Assembly: GCA_902362775.1 (NCBI GenBank)
Contig: CABIXV010000001.1
Location: 600,533 to 664,532 of the forward strand
Direction of reading: 5' to 3'
Length of the DNA: 64,000 nt
Source of the DNA: Clostridiales bacterium
Lineage (GTDB): Bacteria; Bacillota; Clostridia; Oscillospirales; Oscillospiraceae
Of this stretch, positions 34,683 through 43,203 are shown one piece after another. The notes beneath the pieces are model-generated. The model did no database searches and had not been told where the DNA came from. It saw only the letters and a program-made list of their open reading frames with translations. Each line of letters opens with the position of its first letter. Position 1 is the first letter of the stretch. The translations under genes and the position numbers were made by a program.

Positions 34683-34751
34683 AGGGATAGTGAAAAAGGA
34701 AATCAACAAAAGGTATGTCCAAACATATTTTTAAGGAAGGATTGATCATTT

Positions 34752-35693
34752 ATGAAGTGCCTCATCATTGACGCAGTCCATAGCTCTATTGCCGAGGAGC
34801 TCGGCAAGTACATGCAGGTCGATACGAAGATGCTCCCCACCCAGGAGGAGCTGGTCGCTCTGATCCCTGACTATGACGTACTCATCATGCGGGTGGACCC
34901 CGCCATTAACAAGGAGATTTTGGACGCTGCCAAGAATCTAAAGGTCATCGGAGTCTGCTCCGTGGGTCTGAACCACATTGATATGGACACGGCGAAGGAG
35001 AAGGGCATCCAGGTCATCAACGCCCCCGGCTTGAACGGAAACGCCGTTGCCGAGCTGACCATTGCCAAAATGCTGGATATCGCGCGTCATACCATCCCTG
35101 CCTGCTATGACGTGAAGGTAAACAAGAACTGGGACAAGTATAAGTTCGTAGGCTCTGAGCTGCGTGGCAAGACTCTGGGCGTGCTGGGCTTCGGCCGCAT
35201 TGGTCAGCGCGTGGGTGAACTGGGCCGTGCCTTCCTGATGAACGTGGTCGCTTATGATCCCTATCTGCCCGCCCATGTGTTTGAGGAGCAGAAGGCCACC
35301 AGCATGACCATCGATGAGGTGTTGAAGGTGTCTGATTATGTAACGATTCATATGCCTCTCACCGACGAAACCAAAAATCTGTTCAATGCTAAGTCCATCG
35401 CCGAGATGAAGGACGGCGCTGTGGTTCTGAATATGGCTCGCGGCGGCATCGTCAACGAGAAGGATATGTATGAGGCGCTGAAGTCCGGTAAGCTGGGTGG
35501 CTACGGCTCGGATGTCATGGAGAACGAGCTGGCTGCTGGCGGTTTGACTGAGGGTGCCGGCTTTGACTCCCCCCTGTTTGAGTGTGATAACTTTATCGTC
35601 ACCCCCCACCTGGGTGCCCAGACAGTGGACGCCTCCCGTGACATCGGCGCTCACATTATCGCCAAGGTGAAAGAGGCCCTGTCCCTAACCTAA
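34752..35693 (+). CDS. D-2-hydroxyacid dehydrogenase (3-phosphoglycerate/lactate dehydrogenase family)
   Basis: 313 residues. NAD-binding motif GFGRIGQRVGELG near 148-160; catalytic Arg in NMARGGIVNE near 231 and His in TPHLGAQT near 287. The acidic residue usually found in a DVFExEP motif is represented by DVMENE. The family includes SerA-like, glyoxylate and D-lactate dehydrogenases; the substrate cannot be fixed from sequence. Codon use is strongly biased and the protein is compact (no ACT domain), which excludes classical regulated SerA. The divergent LysR gene probably controls it. Confidence 0.85.
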   Translation: MKCLIIDAVHSSIAEELGKYMQVDTKMLPTQEELVALIPDYDVLIMRVDPAINKEILDAAKNLKVIGVCSVGLNHIDMDTAKEKGIQVINAPGLNGNAVAELTIAKMLDIARHTIPACYDVKVNKNWDKYKFVGSELRGKTLGVLGFGRIGQRVGELGRAFLMNVVAYDPYLPAHVFEEQKATSMTIDEVLKVSDYVTIHMPLTDETKNLFNAKSIAEMKDGAVVLNMARGGIVNEKDMYEALKSGKLGGYGSDVMENELAAGGLTEGAGFDSPLFECDNFIVTPHLGAQTVDASRDIGAHIIAKVKEALSLT

Positions 35694-35704
35694 TCTTCCC
35701 TATT

Positions 35705-35911
35705 TTATTTAAGCTCTCCGGCCAAGCCGGAGAGCTTATTTTTGCCCTGTTTAGGCGAGCAGCAGCTGCTCACCACCGGGGCTGTTTCAATCTCTGTGTT
35801 GTCTTTGTTGAAGTCCTTCAGGTTCCATTGTCTGAGCCTGTTCTGGGTAATCCATCTTGTGACGATCCCTTTCATGAAGCGCCGAAAACCGTCCGCAGTG
35901 GGACGGTTTCA
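35705..35911 (-). other. Orphan coding-like remnant between dehydrogenase and ilvD
   Basis: The 317-base gap holds a minus-strand open frame of about 68 codons (35911 to the TAA at 35705). It reads GFRRFMKGIVTRWITQNRLR, then WNLKDFNKDNTEIE, and runs through the dehydrogenase terminator. It has an ATG at 35875 but no ribosome site. The basic, aromatic-rich composition is reminiscent of the end of a transposase or recombinase, but I cannot name a family. It may be chance or decay. Confidence 0.2.
35711..35743 (+). terminator. Intrinsic terminator of the dehydrogenase gene
   Basis: AAGCTCTCCGGC-CAA-GCCGGAGAGCTT followed by ATTTTT. Confidence 0.85.
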
Positions 35912-35958
35912 CGTGATTTCCCAAAATGATATGCAAGGCGACTTTTTAACAAAACACT

Positions 35959-35990
35959 GGGGCTCCCATATAGGTGGGAGCCCCCTCTTT
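35959..35990. terminator. Bidirectional hairpin after ilvD
   Basis: GGGGCTCCCA-TATAGG-TGGGAGCCCC with CTCTTTGTTT on the plus side and AGTGTTTTGTT on the minus side; most likely the ilvD terminator. Confidence 0.65.
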
Positions 35991-36010
35991 GTTTCTAGCA
36001 GACGCACTGT

Positions 36011-37672
36011 TTATTCCAAAATAGCGCCCCTGTCAGCGGACGACACCAGCTTGGCGTACCGGGCTAGATAGCCGGTCCTGATCTTGGGTTCGGGGCAGGA
36101 CCACTTGGCCTTCCGGGCAGCCAGCTCCTGGTCAGGCACCTTCAGAGTGATGGAGTGGTTGGGGATATCAATGGCAATTCGATCCCCCTCCTCCACCAGT
36201 CCGATGGGACCACCGCTGGCCGCCTCCGGGGACACATGGCCGATGGAGGCGCCCCGGGTGGCGCCGGAGAAGCGGCCGTCGGTGATGAGAGCCACGTCCT
36301 TGTCCAGTCCCATTCCGGCGATGGCGGACGTGGGGTTGAGCATCTCACGCATACCAGGTCCGCCCTTGGGTCCCTCATAGCGGATGACCACCACGTCCCC
36401 GGCCGCGATCTTGCCATCATAGATGGCCTGGATGGCATCGTCCTCACAGTCAAACACCCGAGCGGGGCCTTCATGAACCATCATCTCAGGGGCCACGGCG
36501 GACTGCTTCACCACACAGCCGTCGGGGGCCAGGTTGCCCTTCAAGACGGCGATGCCGCCGGTCTTGGAGTAGGGATTGTCAACAGGCCGGATGATTTCGG
36601 TATTCCGGTTGACCACACCCGCCAGATTTTCCGCCACTGTCTTGCCGGTGCAGGTCATCAGGCTGGTGTCCAACAGACCGGCTCCGGCCAGCTCCGCCAT
36701 CACGGCGTAGACGCCCCCTGCCCGCTCCAGATCCTCCATATAGGTGTCCCCGGCGGGAGCCAGATGGCACAGGTTGGGGGTCTTGGAACTGATCTCGTTG
36801 GCCATGTCAAAGGACAGCTCAATACCGCACTCGTGTGCGATAGCGGGCAGGTGGAGCATGGTGTTGGTGGAGCAGCCCAAGGCCATGTCGATGGTCTCGG
36901 CATTGTGGAAAGCCGCCTCGGTCATAATATCCCGTGGGCGAATGTCCTTGGCTACCAGGTCCATGATCTGCATTCCGGCGTGCTTGGCCAGCCGCAGACG
37001 GGCGGACCAAACAGCTGGAATGGTACCGTTGCCCCGCAGTCCCATGCCGATGGCCTCGGTCAGACAGTTCATGGAGTTGGCGGTATACATGCCAGAGCAG
37101 GAGCCACAGGTGGGACAGGCGTTGTTCTCATACTCCTCCACCCCGGCCTCGTCCAGCTTGCCGGCGTAGTAGGCGCCCACCGCCTCGAACATATGGGACA
37201 GGCAGGTGCGGCGTCCGTCATTCAGAGTTCCGGCCAGCATGGGGCCGCCGGACACGAAGATGGTGGGGATATTTACCCGGGCGGCGGCCATAAGCAGGCC
37301 GGGCACGTTCTTGTCGCAGTTGGGGATCATCACCAAGCCGTCAAACTGGTGGGCCATAGCCATGGCCTCGGTAGAGTCAGCGATGAGGTCCCGGGTGACC
37401 AGGGAGTATTTCATGCCCACATGGCCCATGGCGATGCCGTCACACACGGCAATGGCTGGAAACTCCACTGGAGTGCCCCCGGCGGCCCGGATTCCGGCCT
37501 TCACAGCCTCGGCGATCTTATCCAGGTTCATGTGGCCGGGGACAATCTCATTGTAGGAGCAGACTACGCCGATCAGGGGCCGCTCCAGCTCCTCCTTAGT
37601 ATAGCCCAGGGCATAGAGCAGAGAGCGGTTCGGCGCGGCAGGCACGCCTTTTTTTACAACATCAGAGCGCAT
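36011..37672 (-). CDS. ilvD: Dihydroxy-acid dehydratase
   Basis: 553 residues. Iron-sulfur cysteines in [11 protein letters not shown] near 117 and [17 protein letters not shown] near 187; the C-terminal [19 protein letters not shown] motif near 462. It dehydrates 2,3-dihydroxy acids to 2-keto acids in valine and isoleucine synthesis. The ATG at 37672 has TAAGGAGGCTTACTGT upstream. It stands alone, divergent from a FadR-type regulator gene. The shared intergenic region carries two GntR boxes, so ilvD may be under that regulator. Confidence 0.97.
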   Translation of the reverse strand: MRSDVVKKGVPAAPNRSLLYALGYTKEELERPLIGVVCSYNEIVPGHMNLDKIAEAVKAGIRAAGGTPVEFPAIAVCDGIAMGHVGMKYSLVTRDLIADSTEAMAMAHQFDGLVMIPNCDKNVPGLLMAAARVNIPTIFVSGGPMLAGTLNDGRRTCLSHMFEAVGAYYAGKLDEAGVEEYENNACPTCGSCSGMYTANSMNCLTEAIGMGLRGNGTIPAVWSARLRLAKHAGMQIMDLVAKDIRPRDIMTEAAFHNAETIDMALGCSTNTMLHLPAIAHECGIELSFDMANEISSKTPNLCHLAPAGDTYMEDLERAGGVYAVMAELAGAGLLDTSLMTCTGKTVAENLAGVVNRNTEIIRPVDNPYSKTGGIAVLKGNLAPDGCVVKQSAVAPEMMVHEGPARVFDCEDDAIQAIYDGKIAAGDVVVIRYEGPKGGPGMREMLNPTSAIAGMGLDKDVALITDGRFSGATRGASIGHVSPEAASGGPIGLVEEGDRIAIDIPNHSITLKVPDQELAARKAKWSCPEPKIRTGYLARYAKLVSSADRGAILE

Positions 37673-37704
37673 ACAGTAAGCCTCCTTAAAAATCAAGCCA
37701 TCAG

Positions 37705-37734
37705 TTGTCTGATAACTATTGAATTGTCTGACCA
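37705..37734. promoter_or_regulatory. Two GntR/FadR-type boxes between ilvD and its divergent regulator
   Basis: TTGTCTGATAA (37705-37715) and TTGTCTGACCA (37724-37734), 19 bp apart. The second matches TNGTNNNACNA exactly and the first differs at one position. They lie at and just downstream of the expected ilvD start site. Confidence 0.65.
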
Positions 37735-37735
37735 T

Positions 37736-37764
37736 ATAGTATATCATGGGGGAAAGGATGTCAA
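37736..37764 (-). promoter_or_regulatory. Promoter of ilvD
   Basis: Minus strand perfect TTGACA (37764-37759), 17-bp spacer and TACTAT (37741-37736); TATACT is also available at 15 bp. Confidence 0.55.
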
Positions 37765-37779
37765 GAGGAGGCGGACACA

Positions 37780-38487
37780 ATGGGCTCAAATTTATCCCAG
37801 CAGACTGCAGAACGGCTCTATAACCAGATCGTGGCCGAGGGGCGGCTGTCCCCAGGAGACAAGCTGCCCAACGAGGTAGACCTGTCCCATGAGCTGGGGG
37901 TCAGCCGGGCCACCCTGCGGGAAGCCATCCGGGCGCTCACCGTCCAAGGGGTGTTGGAGGTCCAGCGGGGCCGCGGTACCTTTGTGTCCCGGCAGGTGGC
38001 TGAGATTGAGGATTTTGGCTTTGGCCGCCTGGAAGAAATCAGGGGCCGACTGCGGGACCTGTTCGAGCTGCGGGCTATCTTTGAGCCCCAGGCCGCCCGT
38101 CTGGCCTGCGTCCGGGCCACGGAGCAGGAGCTGGCTGAAATTTTGACCCAGGGAGAGCGGGTGGCTGCCCGCATTCAGGCGGGCGAGGATCGGACCCAGG
38201 CCGACCTGGAATTCCACGGGGCCATCGTCCGTGCCACCCACAACGCTTTTATGATGCGCCTGCTGCCCATCATCAGCCAGGCAGTGGAAACGGCCATCGG
38301 ATCCGCCGGAGAAGGCCAGGAGAATCTGGCCCAGGCCACTCTGCGGGACCACGCCCTGCTGCTGGAGTTTTTTGCCCGAAGGGACGGAGTAGGGGCGGAG
38401 CACGCCATGGCCATCCACATGGCTCACGCCATGGACGAGATGGGGTTGGAAGCCGGGCAGCATTCCGGATCCGGGTGTCATGGTTGA
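37780..38487 (+). CDS. FadR-subfamily GntR regulator
   Basis: 235 residues. Winged HTH ([20 protein letters not shown], then [20 protein letters not shown]) and an FCD effector domain with its metal ligands: the Asp/His pair in [15 protein letters not shown] and the late His in [14 protein letters not shown]. The gene starts 108 bases from ilvD on the opposite strand and most likely binds the two boxes between them. FCD regulators usually sense organic acids, so a sugar acid or keto acid linked to IlvD-type dehydration is plausible. Confidence 0.9.
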   Translation: MGSNLSQQTAERLYNQIVAEGRLSPGDKLPNEVDLSHELGVSRATLREAIRALTVQGVLEVQRGRGTFVSRQVAEIEDFGFGRLEEIRGRLRDLFELRAIFEPQAARLACVRATEQELAEILTQGERVAARIQAGEDRTQADLEFHGAIVRATHNAFMMRLLPIISQAVETAIGSAGEGQENLAQATLRDHALLLEFFARRDGVGAEHAMAIHMAHAMDEMGLEAGQHSGSGCHG

Positions 38488-38581
38488 GAAAATGAGCGCT
38501 TTTTCTTGCCTTTTCAGGAAGAATCGTCTACAATGACTTTGAAATATCCGTATTATGCAGTTTGAAAAAGGAGGAATCCAA

Positions 38582-38875
38582 ATGGCATATTGCAGACATT
38601 GCGGCGCTCCCATAGCGGATGGAACCATCACCTGCCCCCAGTGCGGTGCCTCTCAGTCCTCCCTTCCCCCGGTGGTAGACAATGGCGGCCTTGGATGGGG
38701 GATCCTGGGCTGCTGTATCCCCATTGTCGGCCTGGTGCTGTGGCTGGTCTGGAAGGACCAGAAGCCCCGGACAGCCAAGGCCGCCGGCATTGGAGCACTG
38801 GTCGCTGTGGGCCTTGGCGCGCTGTACTATGTGCTGATATTCATGCTTGGGATCGGGATCGTCCTGGGCAGTTGA
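38582..38875 (+). CDS. Zinc-ribbon small membrane protein
   Basis: 97 residues. N-terminal zinc ribbon (YCRHCGAPI ... CPQCGAS, residues 3-24) and two hydrophobic segments (about 35-56 and 70-95) separated by a basic loop. The ATG at 38582 has AAAGGAGGAATCCAA upstream. No known function; the type is widespread in clostridia. The next gene starts one base after its stop. Confidence 0.7.
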   Translation: MAYCRHCGAPIADGTITCPQCGASQSSLPPVVDNGGLGWGILGCCIPIVGLVLWLVWKDQKPRTAKAAGIGALVAVGLGALYYVLIFMLGIGIVLGS

Positions 38876-38876
38876 A

Positions 38877-39245
38877 ATGCTGGACTGGTTTGACAAGTGG
38901 CTGCCAATTCTGTTTGGCTGCCACCAACGGGCAGACCGCTCCTTTCACTTCCACGGAAGACAGTTCCCAATCTGTGCCCGGTGTACCGGTGAGCTTGCAG
39001 GCATCCTGGCTAGTGGACTCACCTTTGCCCTCTGGCACCCTGGCTGGAAGCCCGCCCTGCTCTTGCTTGTCCCACTGGTGCTGGACGGCGGACTTCAGGC
39101 GCTGACCCCTTATGAGAGCGGCAATGGGCGCAGGCTGGTGACCGGGACGCTCTTTGGATACGGACTGACCTGCCTGTTTTTTCTCTCATCCCTGTGGGTA
39201 CTGGAATTGGGGATGGCATTTGGGACAGGCTGGATGGACAGATAG
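38877..39245 (+). CDS. DUF2085 membrane protein
   Basis: 122 residues with the DUF2085 signature: CHQRADRSFHFHGRQFPICA followed by RCTGELAG. Three membrane helices follow. The paired Cys/His residues suggest a metal or redox site near the membrane. Function unknown. It is tightly coupled to the preceding zinc-ribbon gene (one-base gap), which suggests the two work together. Confidence 0.8.
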   Translation: MLDWFDKWLPILFGCHQRADRSFHFHGRQFPICARCTGELAGILASGLTFALWHPGWKPALLLLVPLVLDGGLQALTPYESGNGRRLVTGTLFGYGLTCLFFLSSLWVLELGMAFGTGWMDR

Positions 39246-39328
39246 GGAAATTGGTGTTTGTAAGAAATGCCAGTTCGATTGGAATAGGAAGTCGGTCATC
39301 AATGAAATAAATCGCAAAAAGGCCCAGA

Positions 39329-39760
39329 ATGGGGATCCTTCTTCTGCTGGCTGGTTGCGCCCTTTTCATCGGAGTATTGGGGTTTCTATTCTTCCGCCCC
39401 GTTGAAATTGCAGACGGTCAGAACGGCATTTTAGGCGTGGACGTTCTGTATTTCCCCCAATGGAACGTATCTGACGGGGGAATAAGCTATCAGTCCAGTG
39501 CGGAGGAAACGGCCCTTCTGTACCGGGCCTTGTCTGAAACCAAATTCCGCCGCAGGCTGTTTTCTGGCCCCTATACCCCTCCAGAAGAGGCGTCCTACTG
39601 TTTTGTGGCCATGACGGGAGAGAGGGAGCATTTTTTCCTGGACCTGTATTGCACGGAGGACAAGGTGACCCTCCAGGTCCAGACCTCCTCCGGAACCTAC
39701 CAGGCCATTGATCCGGAGAAAATTTATGATGTCCTTGCCCCCCATTTCCCTATAGAATGA
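39329..39760 (+). CDS. Hypothetical single-TM exported protein
   Basis: 143 residues. One N-terminal helix (ILLLLAGCALFIGVLGFLFF) that may be a membrane anchor or a signal with lipobox-like Cys (LLAGC), then an extracytoplasmic domain of about 115 residues ending DVLAPHFPIE. No family recognised. A weak ribosome site (AAAAAGGCCC) precedes the ATG. Confidence 0.5.
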   Translation: MGILLLLAGCALFIGVLGFLFFRPVEIADGQNGILGVDVLYFPQWNVSDGGISYQSSAEETALLYRALSETKFRRRLFSGPYTPPEEASYCFVAMTGEREHFFLDLYCTEDKVTLQVQTSSGTYQAIDPEKIYDVLAPHFPIE

Positions 39761-39870
39761 CCGTCAGGCAATCGCGCTTCCGCACAGCGGTCGTTCCTAT
39801 CTCTCCCCTTCACAGCAGAGAGCATCACGCAGGCTCAGTGGAGTATAGCCTTTATTCAGGGGGAATTGGC

Positions 39871-40200
39871 ATGAAAAAGTTGTATTATAAGCTTCTATGT
39901 CTTGGAAACTGGGGTCTGAGCCTCTATTTACTTCTGATTTCCTTTCACTCTGCGGCTCCCCTGCTTGGAGCGAGCGCATTAGAGCATATTCTTTCCTCCA
40001 TCTCTTGGTATCTGTTGATACTGCTCATCCTTCTTGGTGTACCTGCGCTGTATTGCTGGTATAAGCTCCGCTCCAGCCGGTCGGATGATATTCCGCCTGA
40101 GTATGTGAAACGCTCCCAACAGCTCCTAAAAATCGTGATAATCCTGGCTCTTGTATCTGCCTTTGCTATTTTTCTTCTCAGGATAAAGGCGGGAATTTGA
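39871..40200 (+). CDS. Hypothetical three-TM protein
   Basis: 109 residues with hydrophobic segments near 9-27, 42-62 and 85-103. The ATG at 39871 follows AGGGGGAATTGGC; an upstream in-frame start lacks a ribosome site. No motif recognised. Ends before a strong terminator. Confidence 0.5.
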   Translation: MKKLYYKLLCLGNWGLSLYLLLISFHSAAPLLGASALEHILSSISWYLLILLILLGVPALYCWYKLRSSRSDDIPPEYVKRSQQLLKIVIILALVSAFAIFLLRIKAGI

Positions 40201-40229
40201 CCGGGCCGCGTGTATCATACAGCTACAAC

Positions 40230-40266
40230 AAAAAGCCGCCCATGGATGAACCATGGGCGGCTTTTT
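40230..40266. terminator. Bidirectional terminator before rpsR
   Basis: Sixteen-base arms AAAAAGCCGCCCATGG and CCATGGGCGGCTTTTT with a five-base loop. Confidence 0.9.
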
Positions 40267-40277
40267 AATAGACACGA

Positions 40278-40523
40278 TCAATCGGTCACATAGGGCAGCA
40301 GAGCAATCTGACGGGCCCGCTTGATGGCCTCGGTCAGCTGACGCTGATGCATAGCGCAGGTGCCGGTGGTGCGGCGGGGCAGGATCTTGGCCCGCTCGGA
40401 AGTGAACCGGCGCAGCTTGGCGGCGTCCTTGTAATCGATGCACTCCACCTTGTCCACGCAGAAAGCGCAGACCTTGCGGCGCTTGCGGCCGCGGGGAGCT
40501 CTGTTATCACGTTCCATAGCCAT
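40278..40523 (-). CDS. rpsR: 30S ribosomal protein S18
   Basis: 81 residues. Contains [17 protein letters not shown] and the core [20 protein letters not shown] plus [15 protein letters not shown]. The extra cysteines (CAFC ... C ... C) mark a zinc-binding S18. Start ATG at 40523 with AAAAGGAGGTCAATCCC upstream. Last gene of the rpsF-ssb-rpsR operon. Confidence 0.97.
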   Translation of the reverse strand: MAMERDNRAPRGRKRRKVCAFCVDKVECIDYKDAAKLRRFTSERAKILPRRTTGTCAMHQRQLTEAIKRARQIALLPYVTD

Positions 40524-40561
40524 GGGATTGACCTCCTTTTTACGACCATACATGGTCAAAG

Positions 40562-41044
40562 TTAGAACGGCAACCGGCCGTCATCATCAGAGAGATCGGC
40601 AAACTGGTCCCCGTCCGCGGGCGGAGCGCCATAGCCGGAGTTGGAAGCGGGAGCGGACCAGCCGCCGGCGGCAGAGCCGCCCTGGCTATACCCGGAGGAG
40701 AAGCCCCCTCCGTCCCCATCCCGCTTGGAGTCGCCGAAGTAGACCTGGTCGGCCACCACCTCGGCGGAGCGGCGCTTATTGCCGTCCTTATCCGTCCAGT
40801 CACGGATCTGCAAACGGCCTTCCACCACGGCCATACGGCCCTTGGTGAAGTAGCGGCTGACGAACTCGCCAGTCTGACGCCAGGCCACCACGTCGATAAA
40901 GTCAGTGGTCCGCTCGCCGGTGGACTTGTCCTTGAAATCCCGGTCTACGGCCAGGGAGAAGGAGGCCACGGGCGTGCCAGTCTGGGTGCGCCGAAGCTCG
41001 GGGTCACGGGTCAGACGACCCATGATGAAGATTTTGTTGAGCAT
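40562..41044 (-). CDS. ssb: Single-stranded DNA-binding protein
   Basis: 160 residues. OB-fold start [20 protein letters not shown], then [20 protein letters not shown]; a Gly/Ser-rich linker; and the acidic tip [11 protein letters not shown] that recruits replication proteins. Sits between rpsF and rpsR as in most Firmicutes. Confidence 0.98.
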   Translation of the reverse strand: MLNKIFIMGRLTRDPELRRTQTGTPVASFSLAVDRDFKDKSTGERTTDFIDVVAWRQTGEFVSRYFTKGRMAVVEGRLQIRDWTDKDGNKRRSAEVVADQVYFGDSKRDGDGGGFSSGYSQGGSAAGGWSAPASNSGYGAPPADGDQFADLSDDDGRLPF

Positions 41045-41056
41045 ATCCGCTCCCCC

Positions 41057-41353
41057 TTACTGGTCTTTGCAGACAATCATGGAGCGCATCACACCATCGG
41101 TGATCCGGAAAATACGGTCCAGTTCAGCGGGGATAGCGGCGGCGGCAGTAAAGGTCATCAGGACGTAGTAGCCCTCCATCAAATCGTTGATGGGATAGGC
41201 CAGACGGCGCTTGCCCCACTCGTCGATCTCGGACACGGTACCATTGGCCTCGACCACGGCCTTGAACTTTGCCACCAGGGCGGCGATCTGCTCCTCGCTC
41301 AGGTCGGGCTGCAGGATATAGACCGCCTCGTAGTTCGCGTTGATTTTTGCCAT
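41057..41353 (-). CDS. rpsF: 30S ribosomal protein S6
   Basis: 98 residues. Typical pattern: YEAVYILQPDLSEEQIAALV, then DEWGKRRLAYPINDLMEGYY. Start ATG at 41353 with AAGGAGGTGCAAAAC upstream. First gene of rpsF-ssb-rpsR, under a perfect promoter. Confidence 0.97.
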   Translation of the reverse strand: MAKINANYEAVYILQPDLSEEQIAALVAKFKAVVEANGTVSEIDEWGKRRLAYPINDLMEGYYVLMTFTAAAAIPAELDRIFRITDGVMRSMIVCKDQ

Positions 41354-41432
41354 GTTTTGCACCTCCTTATGGACATATGGCCCCTGAAGTCTTATGCCAG
41401 GGGCAAGGATGTTGTCTGACGACATCGGCAGA
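41354..41432 (-). promoter_or_regulatory. Leader of rpsF, candidate S6:S18 autoregulatory RNA
   Basis: The roughly 80-nt leader has GTCTG-CCG...CAGAC arms with CCG in the loop and a second CCCCTG...CAGGGG hairpin before the ribosome site. S6:S18 complexes are known to bind leader RNAs with an exposed CCG. Position and motif fit; the fold is unverified. Confidence 0.4.
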
Positions 41433-41439
41433 CCTAATT

Positions 41440-41467
41440 ATTATACACGCTGCCGTGTAAATGTCAA
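41440..41467 (-). promoter_or_regulatory. Consensus promoter of rpsF-ssb-rpsR
   Basis: Minus strand perfect TTGACA (41467-41462), 16-bp spacer, perfect TATAAT (41445-41440). Confidence 0.9.
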
Positions 41468-41489
41468 GACAAAATACAAATTTTGTCCA

Positions 41490-41525
41490 TAAAAATGCCG
41501 CCTTCATGTTCCATAGGCGGCATTT
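41490..41525 (-). terminator. Intrinsic terminator of the dCMP deaminase gene
   Basis: Minus strand AAATGCCGCC...GGCGGCATTT arms with a 13-base loop and a T5 run. Confidence 0.7.
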
Positions 41526-41551
41526 CCCTACAAACAATGGGGCAAAGGGGA

Positions 41552-42037
41552 TCAGCCCTGCTTTTCCGGGAGAGAATCATCCTCCCGAATCCAGTCCTCC
41601 ACATGGACCACGGAGTAATCCTTATCTGTGTTGCGGATAACCACCCGGTCGATACCCGCGTTGATGATGGTCCGGCGGCACATGGAGCAGGAAGTGGCGT
41701 CATGGAGCAGCTCGCCGGTAGACGCCTCCCGCCCCGCCAGGTAGAGGGTGGAACCCAGGGTGTCCCGCCGGGCAGCGGAGATGATGGCGTTCATCTCCGC
41801 ATGGACGGAGCGGCACAGCTCATACCGCTGACCAGATGGGATATTCATGGCCTCCCGGGTACAGTAGCCCAAGTCCATACAGTTCTTCCTCCCACGGGGA
41901 GCCCCATTGTAGCCCGTGGACACGATCTCGTCATTTTTCACGATGATAGCGCCGTAACACCGGCGCAGGCAGGTGGACCGCTCCAGCACGGTCTCGGCAA
42001 TGTCCAGATAATAATTTTCCTTATCGATGCGCTTCAT
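41552..42037 (-). CDS. dCMP deaminase-family protein (ComEB-like)
   Basis: 161 residues. Zinc deaminase motifs: SVHAEMNAI (His and catalytic Glu) near 76 and SCSMCRRTI near 117; the early CLRRCYGAIIV and GYNGAPRG blocks match deoxycytidylate deaminases, which make dUMP for thymidylate synthesis. The ATG follows a short ribosome site. Single gene. Confidence 0.92.
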   Translation of the reverse strand: MKRIDKENYYLDIAETVLERSTCLRRCYGAIIVKNDEIVSTGYNGAPRGRKNCMDLGYCTREAMNIPSGQRYELCRSVHAEMNAIISAARRDTLGSTLYLAGREASTGELLHDATSCSMCRRTIINAGIDRVVIRNTDKDYSVVHVEDWIREDDSLPEKQG

Positions 42038-42194
42038 ACGAGGTCCCCCTGTCCTCTGTTTGGATGGTGACAGTATATCCTATTTTTCGCCCGGACGCAA
42101 GAGTCTTCGGCCTGATACTGGGTCGTCAGGCGCAAAAAGGCGCCGGAGGGTGGCAAAGGGCTACGGAATTTACATTTTGTTTACGAATGGTGCC

Positions 42195-42223
42195 TTGACG
42201 ATTACATGGAGAAAGACTATCAT
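42195..42223 (+). promoter_or_regulatory. Promoter of the zinc-ribbon gene at 42284
   Basis: TTGACG (42195-42200), 17-bp spacer, TATCAT (42218-42223). Confidence 0.65.
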
Positions 42224-42283
42224 AATATCGTACATTGGCAGGCGGACACGCCTGCCTCCTGTTTCCTAAGGGGGCACACATTT

Positions 42284-42679
42284 ATGATCCGCAACGCGAT
42301 CCAACGGTTTATGTATGGCCGGTATGGTAACGACCAGCTGAACGTCTTTTTGATTGGCACATATCTTGTCCTATACCTTTTGTTCCTGCTCACCAGGTTC
42401 GAGATTCTCTATTGGGTTTGCTGTGTGCTGATAGTATTCTCCCTGTTCCGCCTTCTCTCCCGGAACCTGCCCCGGAGGCGGGAGGAAAACGCGCGGTTTT
42501 TGAAGCTGGCCGGTCCAACCATCCAGTGGCTTCGCCTGCGCAGGACCATCGCCCGTGATAAGGAGCATCGGTATTTCAAATGTCCCAACTGTGGACAGCA
42601 GCTCCGGGTCCCCCGAGGCAAGGGGAAGATCACAGTCACCTGCCGGGGATGCGGAGCCAGTTTCCAGGAAAAAAGCTGA
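42284..42679 (+). CDS. Membrane protein with C-terminal zinc ribbon
   Basis: 131 residues. Two hydrophobic segments (about 20-40 and 43-60), a basic linker, and a zinc ribbon (FKCPNCGQQLRVPRGKGKIT then CRGCGASF) near the C-terminus. This domain order is common in uncharacterised clostridial proteins. Start ATG at 42284 with AAGGGGG upstream. Confidence 0.7.
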   Translation: MIRNAIQRFMYGRYGNDQLNVFLIGTYLVLYLLFLLTRFEILYWVCCVLIVFSLFRLLSRNLPRRREENARFLKLAGPTIQWLRLRRTIARDKEHRYFKCPNCGQQLRVPRGKGKITVTCRGCGASFQEKS

Positions 42680-42741
42680 TATAACGCCGTGGAACTTGAG
42701 GGATACCCCTGGTAAGGGCAACAGGATATTCCATCAGAGTG

Positions 42742-42795
42742 TATTTAAAAAGGGTCATCTGCCTTGATATCAAGGCAGATGACCCTTTTTAAATA
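42742..42795. repeat. 54-bp perfect palindrome without a loop
   Basis: The 27 bases at 42742-42768 are the exact reverse complement of 42769-42795. The outer parts are T/A runs (TATTTAAAAA and TTTTTAAATA) and the inner part is GGGTCATCTGCCTTGAT. As RNA it would form a very strong bidirectional terminator between the zinc-ribbon gene and the minus-strand gene at 42925. The absence of any spacer is unusual. Confidence 0.9.
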
Positions 42796-42924
42796 TCTGA
42801 TTATTAATGTGGGAATTCAAACTACTGATCTCATTCTTCTAGTAGAAATTCAACCCTCTTTTAAATATTTTGTCTGTCATATAGAGCAGATAAGAACACT
42901 TAGGGGTTGGTGTCGATCTGTATA

Positions 42925-43143
42925 TTACTCTTTTTTCTTCGAAGTGCTTTTCCAAATCCGAGTATAGTGCGCATAATAGATACCCACAATTACCGCGCAG
43001 AACATAGTCCACAAAGTACCTATACCCTCATGGATAGGGATAAAATAGAACAACCCGGCGCAAATGCCTGCTACACTCACTGTACAGCCTGCAATGGCTT
43101 GCGCGGCAGGAGAGGGGCTTTTCCGATAAAATCGCTTTCTCAT
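42925..43143 (-). CDS. Small two-TM protein
   Basis: 72 residues, with hydrophobic segments near 14-33 and 42-61 and basic ends (MRKRFYRK ... KSTSKKKE). The ATG has AAAGGGAACGAT upstream. No family recognised. It lies downstream of the HMG-CoA-lyase-like gene on the same strand and could be the last gene of that operon. Confidence 0.5.
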   Translation of the reverse strand: MRKRFYRKSPSPAAQAIAGCTVSVAGICAGLFYFIPIHEGIGTLWTMFCAVIVGIYYAHYTRIWKSTSKKKE

Positions 43144-43203
43144 ATCGTTCCCTTTCGCTTGAATAACCCAAAAGCATTCTGTCTCAGCCGGAACACTTTT
43201 GTT

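Noticed and set aside
35744..36005. Riboswitch before ilvD or the dehydrogenase
   Set aside because: The hairpins here lie after both genes' stop codons and are terminators; no leader is involved.
36155..37879. 574-codon plus-strand open frame opposite ilvD
   Set aside because: Antisense to a clear dihydroxy-acid dehydratase; Gly/His/Gln-rich composition and no ribosome site.
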